From the NCBI GenBank assembly GCA_001773725.1, contig MEXP01000025.1:1-51358 (forward strand): DNA of 51,358 bases, given 5' to 3'. This document shows, piece by piece, positions 45,159-51,358 of this stretch. The stretch is from Candidatus Amesbacteria bacterium RIFCSPLOWO2_01_FULL_49_25 (GTDB taxonomy: Bacteria > Patescibacteriota > Microgenomatia > CAZETR01 > Amesbacteraceae). The notes below the pieces were generated by a model. The model was given only the letters and a program-made list of their open reading frames with translations, was not told where the DNA came from and did not search any database. The position numbers and the translations under genes were made by a program. How positions within the stretch are numbered: position 1 is the first letter of the stretch; each line of letters begins with the position of its first letter.

Positions 45159-45174
45159 ATCCTGGTCCCGGCAC
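45159..45174 (+). repeat. Second copy of the tRNA-Tyr 3' end (ATCCTGGTCCCGGCAC)
   Basis: 16-bp exact match to 45105-45120. Confidence 0.9.
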
Positions 45175-45229
45175 CTGCCCCTAATCCCACTTCCCCCCTC
45201 TTTCTCCAAACATGCTAAAATCAAGCATC

Positions 45230-46060
45230 ATGTCAGACCTCAACGAGACTAATCCCCAAATCGATATTACAATCCAAGCGGCCGCAAATGAGCACAAAAT
45301 AACCTTCAATCCCCAACATGCTGATTACATCCCCATAGCTCTTGCCATGGCCGCCTTCAACCGAGCCGGGGTAGCCCCACTCAGTTATATAACCGGATAC
45401 ACAGACTACCGATCAGAAATTACAGCCAGAAAAGCAGAAGAACTAATCGAGCAAACCGCCGACAAACGAAGCGGCCAGTTTTTTTTCCTCGATTACGCAC
45501 TCGGTAAAGATGTAAAAACCGGAGCCAGAAAAAACCCAGATGGCACTATAACTTTGATCGATCGGAGTGGAAAACCAATATCAGCCGGGAAAGCCCGCTT
45601 GATTGTCAAATCGGCCGCTTTTCTGCTGGAAGAACTCCTGGACGAGAGCCAAGTCCAAACCGTTAAGAGTGTCGAAAAAGTGATTGACGCGGTCAACGCT
45701 CCTCCCAGTAAAACCGCCCCTCCGGTTGTAGCTGTATATGTAGACACCTACCTTGATCAGATCAATCCAAATTATTTAATTTTCCGTGATCCCCAACGTT
45801 TTTCCCGATTCGAAGCCGTCCTTAGCATCTTACGAAAACATGACCCCAAAGACGATCCCCACAGAATGGCCCTGTTCGAAGAATTAAAAGACTTAGCCAA
45901 GTCAGACGTAGAGCCCGGGAACCTAGCTTGGGTATTCAAAAATGGCGTCTGGGCCGTCACCCCCGAAGAACTGCTTGAAGATGAGCTGCAGACCAGGCTT
46001 CAGGAGGAAGATGCCGACTGGTTCCAGGCGCAACGAGACCACTTCCAATCTTGGGAATAG
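45230..46060 (+). CDS. Hypothetical protein
   Basis: MSDLNETNPQIDITIQAAANEHKITFN...; TAAAAT upstream. Confidence 0.6.
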   Translation: MSDLNETNPQIDITIQAAANEHKITFNPQHADYIPIALAMAAFNRAGVAPLSYITGYTDYRSEITARKAEELIEQTADKRSGQFFFLDYALGKDVKTGARKNPDGTITLIDRSGKPISAGKARLIVKSAAFLLEELLDESQVQTVKSVEKVIDAVNAPPSKTAPPVVAVYVDTYLDQINPNYLIFRDPQRFSRFEAVLSILRKHDPKDDPHRMALFEELKDLAKSDVEPGNLAWVFKNGVWAVTPEELLEDELQTRLQEEDADWFQAQRDHFQSWE

Positions 46061-46079
46061 TGTAAAATTTTCCAAAGCC

Positions 46080-46154
46080 GCCTGGGTAGTTCAGTGGCAG
46101 AACGCATTCTTGGTAAGAATGAAGTCGGGAGTCCAATTCTCCCCCCAGGCTCCA
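46080..46154 (+). tRNA. tRNA-Thr(GGT)
   Basis: Acceptor GCCTGGG/CCCAGGC, anticodon loop TTGGTAA, T-loop TCCAATT, CCA encoded. Confidence 0.95.
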
Positions 46155-46203
46155 ATATTTCTTCCTCTTGACTCAATTATCAATCATAAGGTAGCATTAC
46201 TGC

Positions 46204-46587
46204 ATGGATCCCAACTCGGCCAATCTCAAATGCGACAACTGCGGCGAAGTAACATTGGCCGACGGCCGCAAAGTTTGGGTTTGCGAACACTGCGGCAATG
46301 AGAACCAGCCCCAGACTCTTCCCGTAGACATGACTATGTCGGACATGAACATGGATATGTCTGCTCCAGCCTCACCCGCCACCGCGCCCTCACCTGTCCC
46401 CGAACCAGCCGGACCTTCCACCATGCCCAATACGACCCCGCCCATGCCCCCTACAGCCGCTCCAATGGCCGATGTTCCAACAATGCCATCAATGCCCCCC
46501 ATGCCATCTATGCCCGCTCAGCCAGCCCCGTCTTCCCCCGCTTCCACCTCCCCGCTTCCAGTCAATCCGGATCAAGTCGTTCTGTAA
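46204..46587 (+). CDS. Zinc-ribbon protein with Met/Pro-rich tail
   Basis: CDNCGEVTLADGRKVWVCEHCGNE then MTMSDMNMDMS...PTMPSMPPMPSMP. Confidence 0.65.
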   Translation: MDPNSANLKCDNCGEVTLADGRKVWVCEHCGNENQPQTLPVDMTMSDMNMDMSAPASPATAPSPVPEPAGPSTMPNTTPPMPPTAAPMADVPTMPSMPPMPSMPAQPAPSSPASTSPLPVNPDQVVL

Positions 46588-46625
46588 TCATTGCGTCGCA
46601 CCGATATATCCCTTAAAATCAACCT

Positions 46626-46799
46626 ATGGCCAAAAAAGGCGCCCGTCAGGCTTTCGCTCTAATCTGTTCGGTCTGTAAGTCTCAAAACTACATCACCGAA
46701 AAAAACAAAGTCAACACTCCGGATAAAATCGAGTTAAAGAAGTACTGCCGCCGCTGTAAAAAGCACACGTTACACAAAGAAACGAGCAAACTGAAATAA
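46626..46799 (+). CDS. rpmG: Ribosomal protein bL33 (57 aa)
   Basis: [57 protein letters not shown]; absent from track; TAAAAT-6 nt-ATG. Confidence 0.93.
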   Translation: MAKKGARQAFALICSVCKSQNYITEKNKVNTPDKIELKKYCRRCKKHTLHKETSKLK

Positions 46800-46803
46800 C
46801 TCA

Positions 46804-46846
46804 ACCTGCCCGCAAATGCTAAAGCATCAGCTTTTGCAGGCGGGGG
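46804..46846. repeat. Palindromic intergenic element CCTGCCCGCAAATGCTAAAGCATCAGCTTTTGCAGGCGGGG
   Basis: Imperfect hairpin between convergent genes. Confidence 0.6.
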
Positions 46847-46858
46847 AATCCTCAAAAC

Positions 46859-47188
46859 TTAAGTAACCTTATTGCTTCTTCCCAGCTCAAACATCGCCAT
46901 CGCCCACACTTTTTCCTCCGGCTCATGCCACTGTCCGTCCGTCCCTTCGACCAAATATTTCCTCTTGCCATATTCCATCACCCGTTTGATCTTAACCAGC
47001 CTCCCGCCCCGATCCATCCCCACCACAAACTCGGCACCTTTGTTGAACCGCTCGTCCAGAGCCTTCCTCACCCGATTGGCATCCTGATAACTATTTACCA
47101 GAAACGCTACCATTCTATCCAGCTCATCTCCGCCTCCACCTAGATTTGTCACATACCCCAAGGTCTTTTTAAACTTCCCCATCGGCAT
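46859..47188 (-). CDS. Small hypothetical protein with C-terminal GQW...WA motif
   Basis: MPMGKFKKTLGYVTNLG...GTDGQWHEPEEKVWAMAMFELG. Confidence 0.5.
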   Translation of the reverse strand: MPMGKFKKTLGYVTNLGGGGDELDRMVAFLVNSYQDANRVRKALDERFNKGAEFVVGMDRGGRLVKIKRVMEYGKRKYLVEGTDGQWHEPEEKVWAMAMFELGRSNKVT

Positions 47189-47222
47189 ACTCGCTTCTTT
47201 ATATCCCAAAAAACGGCACCAG

Positions 47223-47531
47223 TCAACCCGTACTCGCCAACCAAAACGCCGCCGCCCACAAAGGATGATCCAACTCAAATCTTCCAGACCTATTTTCAAT
47301 CCACCATTGACCCGTATCATCCCTAACCATTTTTGCTTCTCCCCCGCCTCTATCCTGCACGTCTATTCCCCACGTCCCCACCAAATCTGCTTCAGCGTTC
47401 ACCATCCCAATTGCTCCTTCGATCGACCTCCTCCCTCCCATCAAAATCTCTCTCAGTTTCTCGTCCACCGGACCCGCCCCTCCATCCAACGTGGCCAAAT
47501 ACTCCCTTATTTCTGCTACAGAAACCGGCAC
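47223..47531 (-). CDS. Small hypothetical protein, apparent relative of 46859-47188
   Basis: DDTGQWWIENRSGRFELDHPLWAAAFWLAST. Confidence 0.5.
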   Translation of the reverse strand: MPVSVAEIREYLATLDGGAGPVDEKLREILMGGRRSIEGAIGMVNAEADLVGTWGIDVQDRGGGEAKMVRDDTGQWWIENRSGRFELDHPLWAAAFWLASTG

Positions 47532-47600
47532 CTTAATTTCTTATACCCCCTTTCTTCCTTCAAAGCAATCCCCACTTCCAGCGTGTTAAAATTAGGCCGT

Positions 47601-47671
47601 AGGGGCGTCGTTCAACGGCAGGACGACGGTCTCCAAAACCGTTAATGGAGGTCCGATTCCTCCCGCCCCTG
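47601..47671 (+). tRNA. tRNA-Trp(CCA)
   Basis: Acceptor AGGGGCG/CGCCCCT, anticodon loop CTCCAAA, T-loop TCCGATT, discriminator G, CCA not encoded. Confidence 0.95.
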
Positions 47672-47703
47672 CAAAATACCCAAAATAAGAACGTAACCCC
47701 ACC

Positions 47704-48312
47704 CTAGCTCTTCTTACAAAACAGATGCAGGAAGGTTGATCCCCACTCAGTCTTAACCGACTCGTTTTCAATAACAGTGAAACCTGCCCCTTCCAGCAGG
47801 CCCTCGATCTCATTTTCGCCATAGTCTGAAAAATGTCTCTCAGGCCAATTCAAGGCAACGTTTGGCCGCAAGCCGTCGAAATCCCCTTTCATAACCGAAA
47901 CATACATTACCCCGCCTGGGTTTAACAATTCGAAAAAACCTTCCAACGTTGCCCGGGCGTCAGATTTCGGAACGTGCAAGAACGATGCAGATACCCACAG
48001 TCCGTCATATTTTTCTCCCTTACCCAGCATACGCATATCAGACACAACAAACTCACATCCCGGACAGTTCTCTCTGGCAAGTTGGATAAATTCTTCTGAA
48101 ATGTCACACCCCGTCACATCCAAGCTATGTTCAAACAGGTATTTTGACTCCCGGCCGTTTGCACACCCAACATCTAATACCTTCTCACCAGAAAGCAACG
48201 AGATAAACCGATCTAGCATCCTTCTGACGACTTCATTCAAGTCCGAGTTTCTCGAAGCGTAATTCTGAAAAATCTTAGCGTATGCTTGCTTGGTTACTTC
48301 TACATCACCCAT
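47704..48312 (-). CDS. Class I SAM-dependent methyltransferase
   Basis: EKVLDVGCANGRESKYLFEHSLDVTGCDISEEFIQLA...LLNPGGVMYVSV. Confidence 0.92.
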   Translation of the reverse strand: MGDVEVTKQAYAKIFQNYASRNSDLNEVVRRMLDRFISLLSGEKVLDVGCANGRESKYLFEHSLDVTGCDISEEFIQLARENCPGCEFVVSDMRMLGKGEKYDGLWVSASFLHVPKSDARATLEGFFELLNPGGVMYVSVMKGDFDGLRPNVALNWPERHFSDYGENEIEGLLEGAGFTVIENESVKTEWGSTFLHLFCKKS

Positions 48313-48405
48313 TAACTAATTTTACTCCAATGCCAATCTCCAATTTGTTACAAACCACGTTCCCACATAGTCCACCAAGGCCTGCAAAAAGTGTATATTA
48401 GAACG

Positions 48406-48594
48406 ATGCCTCCCGAACTAACACTTCAACAGGACTGCCTTATTGGCGCTGGTCGAAACTACCTAAAAATATGGGCGTGCGGTGGCAATACACCTTACAA
48501 CGAGTTTTTTAATCTTTTACTCTATATACTCCTACCTATAGTTATCGCCGTAAGCTCAGTAGTTTTTTTTAGACGACTAAAAAAGAAGAAGTAG
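48406..48594 (+). CDS. Small single-TM protein
   Basis: TATATT-6 nt-ATG; TM LLLYILLPIVIAVSSVVFF. Confidence 0.5.
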   Translation: MPPELTLQQDCLIGAGRNYLKIWACGGNTPYNEFFNLLLYILLPIVIAVSSVVFFRRLKKKK

Positions 48595-48626
48595 ATTCTC
48601 ACATAATCCACCAGCCCCTTCCAATC

Positions 48627-48790
48627 AGATTTGTGCGTAATTAGGTTCGTTCTGATATCGCAGATACAGGAGTGGTGAGCTTGCCGAACCACGCACATAC
48701 CTTCCATCCAGGACTTCTCGGTAAATTTAGCCTCAAAAATCCTCCAAAACTGGCTATGGCTGAACGGAAGTTCGAACCTAAACTAGAAAC
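48627..48790. repeat. MITE-like element copy A with TAGGTTCG/CGAACCTA ends
   Basis: Shares gcgtaat(t)aggttcg, ccatccagg(a/g)ct, tagcctc and tcgaacc blocks with 51239-51312; carries an extra GTGGTGAGCTTGCCGAACCAC palindrome. Confidence 0.5.
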
Positions 48791-48798
48791 ATAACGGG

Positions 48799-49722
48799 TT
48801 ACCCAACCCTTCTCCAAAGATTCTCATCATTCAAGTTCTTCACGCACCAATCATATAATGGCCTTAAATAAAGGTAACTGTCAGATAAAAATAGGCTGTA
48901 GTATATCCGGTAAAAGTCAATAAACCATACGATATCCTCTCCATATCTCGACTTTGCAATCTCAGTTAATAACTGCTGGTACTTAACAAACTTCTCACTA
49001 TGCTCAAGAAAAATTATCGCCCCGCACACGTCCAATCTAAAGTCACCAACAACAGTTGTCCACCCACTAAAATCCAGTATTCCTGTAATTCTAGCCTCAC
49101 GGTTAGCCATAACGTTGTCATAAAAATAATCCCCATGAACCAGATTTTTCTCCACACCACCGAGTTTTGTATCTACGAGTCTTGTGAACACTCCCAGTTT
49201 ACCTTCAAAACCCAGCACGTCCTTTTCTAATTGCTCTCTCACTAAATCAGTCTTTTGCTTAACTTTTTTTAATAAAAAAGTCTGCCAGCCATTGGCAGAG
49301 ACCTTGTCTTTCGTATCCACCATCTGTCCAAACTCAAATCCCTCCACATCTACTTTAGTTAATTCGATAGGCAAGTCAAAATACTGCCGTAAAACGGTTT
49401 CTTTCTGTTCGCTGCTATATGTATCAAATATCTTAGACAGATTTTGCCCCTCCATTCTCCTCTCTACCGTATATGTCGTTCCATTTAACTCACCAACATC
49501 TGTTATTAAGGAGGTTTTTACTGGCAAATCGCTCCTCGATATTGATTCTTGAAGTTCTCTAAGACTTCGCAGGTATTTGGGGTTACCTTCTTTTAGTATC
49601 CTCACTACTTGGTTTTCGCCATAACCGTAAACAAAAGACTCCACTCCCTTCCCCAAAAAATCCTTTTCGCCTATTTCCAACTTACTTAGGATCAATTTTC
49701 TGTTTTTTTCAAAGTTCCTCAT
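48799..49722 (-). CDS. Aminoglycoside/macrolide phosphotransferase-family kinase
   Basis: NLVHGDYFYDNVMAN...ITGILDFSGWTTVVGDFRLDVC, APH-fold catalytic and DFG-like motifs. Confidence 0.82.
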   Translation of the reverse strand: MRNFEKNRKLILSKLEIGEKDFLGKGVESFVYGYGENQVVRILKEGNPKYLRSLRELQESISRSDLPVKTSLITDVGELNGTTYTVERRMEGQNLSKIFDTYSSEQKETVLRQYFDLPIELTKVDVEGFEFGQMVDTKDKVSANGWQTFLLKKVKQKTDLVREQLEKDVLGFEGKLGVFTRLVDTKLGGVEKNLVHGDYFYDNVMANREARITGILDFSGWTTVVGDFRLDVCGAIIFLEHSEKFVKYQQLLTEIAKSRYGEDIVWFIDFYRIYYSLFLSDSYLYLRPLYDWCVKNLNDENLWRRVG

Positions 49723-51101
49723 GTCTCCGTGATCTTCCCTTGGTCAATTAACAAAAACCTCTCTACTCCTATATTATCTAAAAAGTATCGGTCATGGGAA
49801 ATGACCAAAAGCGTACCTGGATAATTTGCCAACGCCTCCTCAATTGCCTCCCGCGATGGAATATCCAAATGATTGGTAGGCTCATCCAAAATAATAAAAT
49901 TGGCGCCGGAAGTCATAATCTTGGCCAGGAGTAACTTCGCCTTCTCGCCACTACTCAAAAACCTGACGGGCTGGTTAATCTTCTCAGGTGGCAATAAAAA
50001 CCGCCGCAGGAGTTTATAGCTCTCGGTTTTGTCAATATATTCACTTGTCAGCTCATCCAATACTATCCTGTCAGACTCCAACTCCTGGTGTTCCTGACTC
50101 AGATATCCAATCTGAACACCATTTCCCAAACTTATCTCCCTGCTGTCTGGATTCAACTGGCCTAAAATCAATTTGACCAGGGTCGTCTTACCACTTCCGT
50201 TATCCCCAATCAAAGCCACCCGCTGCCCTCTTTGAATAGTCAACGAAACGCTATTGAGAACATTTTTATAACTCACCAACTTAACCTGGACCACCGCCTG
50301 GCTACTTTCCCGTTTAGGCTTAAATAATGCTTTTAGCTCCCAATTCGGCTCTGGTTTGTCAATTTTATCCATGTTCCCCAACCTGCTTTCCAAAGCCTGA
50401 ATCTGCTTCCCAAATTTACGCCCCACACGGTTAGCAAAGAAATAGGCAGCGAATTTATCCTTATCTCTCGTAGGTGCCGCTTTAGTGTTACTTTTTTGAA
50501 CAGTTTGCCGTTTCTCAACCAAATCTGCTTGCAACTTCTGCATCTGTTTTTGTTGCTTCTCATAACTCCGCAGGTATGATTCTCGCTCGGTCTGTTTTTG
50601 TTTTTTGTACAAGGAATAGCTACCGCCGTATACTTTAATCTCGCCATGGTCCAACTCCAAAACTTTGTCCACCACCTTATCCAAAAAATACCTATCATGT
50701 GACACTATTAGCACCGGTCCGGGAAACGATTGCACTACCCTTTCCAGCCATTCCATCCCTCGCCAATCCAAATGGTTGGTAGGCTCATCCAAAAGCAGCG
50801 CATCCGGTTTGGATGAAAGTATCTCTCGGAGTCTCTTCTTAAGCTTCTGGCCACTTGATAACGGGTCAGCGTCATCTATGACTTGAGGCACGTATCCTAT
50901 CTGTACAGTCTTTGGACTAATTGCTACATGCCCTAAATCCGGCACCTCTTCGCCCATCAGGATCTTAAACAAAGTAGACTTACCAGAACCATTCTTGCCC
51001 AACAAAGCCACCTTCTCGCCTTCGCTTACAGCAAACGAGACATCCTTGAGAACCTCTTGGCCTCCAAATGACTTTGATAGATGAGAAATTTGAATATTCA
51101 T
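49719..51101 (-). CDS. ABC-F ATPase (ribosome-associated; possible antibiotic resistance)
   Basis: Two ABC domains (LGKNGSGKSTLFKIL; IGDNGSGKTTLVKLI), two LLDEPTNHLD/ILDEPTNHLD, LSSGQ/LSSGE signatures, no TM. Confidence 0.93.
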   Translation of the reverse strand: MNIQISHLSKSFGGQEVLKDVSFAVSEGEKVALLGKNGSGKSTLFKILMGEEVPDLGHVAISPKTVQIGYVPQVIDDADPLSSGQKLKKRLREILSSKPDALLLDEPTNHLDWRGMEWLERVVQSFPGPVLIVSHDRYFLDKVVDKVLELDHGEIKVYGGSYSLYKKQKQTERESYLRSYEKQQKQMQKLQADLVEKRQTVQKSNTKAAPTRDKDKFAAYFFANRVGRKFGKQIQALESRLGNMDKIDKPEPNWELKALFKPKRESSQAVVQVKLVSYKNVLNSVSLTIQRGQRVALIGDNGSGKTTLVKLILGQLNPDSREISLGNGVQIGYLSQEHQELESDRIVLDELTSEYIDKTESYKLLRRFLLPPEKINQPVRFLSSGEKAKLLLAKIMTSGANFIILDEPTNHLDIPSREAIEEALANYPGTLLVISHDRYFLDNIGVERFLLIDQGKITET

Positions 51102-51238
51102 ATACTTATAACCACAAAAAAAGAACAGAAGCACGCAAAACCCGCCTTTTATGGCCACAGGGTTATGGTGTTTAGCTGTTCACTGAGGGAATTATAGCAA
51201 GGTTGCCCACCTAGACGCAAACTTATGCTAGAAATACT

Positions 51239-51312
51239 AGATTTTGAGCGTAATAGGTTCGAATACTTTCCATCCAGGGCTGCAAAATAGCCTCGAATCG
51301 AACCCATAAAAC
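51239..51312. repeat. MITE-like element copy B with GGTTCGA/TCGAACC ends
   Basis: Homologous blocks to copy A at 48627-48790. Confidence 0.5.
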
Positions 51313-51358
51313 AAACTCGAAAATGATATAATGAAACCGTGATTAACTGGTCTACAGA

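Noticed and set aside
45105-45174. tRNA-Tyr 3' duplication as att sites of an integrated element
   Set aside because: Copies are only ~54 nt apart with no integrase, so no element is present now; kept only as a possible scar.
48672-48692. GTGGTGAGCTTGCCGAACCAC as an operator
   Set aside because: Looks like another dispersed REP-type palindrome embedded in repeat copy A, not near a promoter.
1-51358. Recoded UGA (as in Gracilibacteria/SR1)
   Set aside because: TGA acts as a normal stop in several genes, e.g. ATGA overlaps, and conserved proteins read through without internal TGA.

Overview
This window looks like a gene-dense chromosomal segment of a Candidate Phyla Radiation (Patescibacteria, probably Microgenomates-like) bacterium using the standard bacterial code; the taxonomy is inferred from gene content and style, not tested. 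Recognisable housekeeping genes: dus, rarA/mgsA, cysS, recR, ybaB, dnaX, yqeY, rpsU, HIT, tgt, queA, rseP, frr, a short tsf, rpsB, folD, a tmk-like kinase, dcd, topA, mrdA (PBP2), mreB, def, fmt, rpmB, rpmG and four tRNAs (Thr-TGT, Tyr-GTA, Thr-GGT, Trp-CCA). Many small lineage-specific proteins lie between them. An ABC-F + phosphotransferase operon sits at the right end. No rRNA, CRISPR array or prophage was seen. Main unusual signals: (1) short palindromic elements inserted in frame in several conserved genes, including an exact 20-bp copy shared by rseP and mrdA; (2) a -10 box almost always 6 nt before the start codon, implying widespread leaderless transcription; (3) three of four tRNAs with C instead of U at T-loop position 55; (4) an orphan structured ncRNA candidate with its own promoter and terminator; (5) inverted-repeat (MITE-like) elements flanking the ABC-F/kinase module; (6) an 8-bp x4 tandem repeat in a Wzy/ligase-like gene; (7) a PaaX/Cas2-like regulator with paired operator-like sites; and (8) unannotated microproteins, including a 29-aa Trp-rich pair bracketing dcd. 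All calls come from reading sequence and translations; no database search was run.
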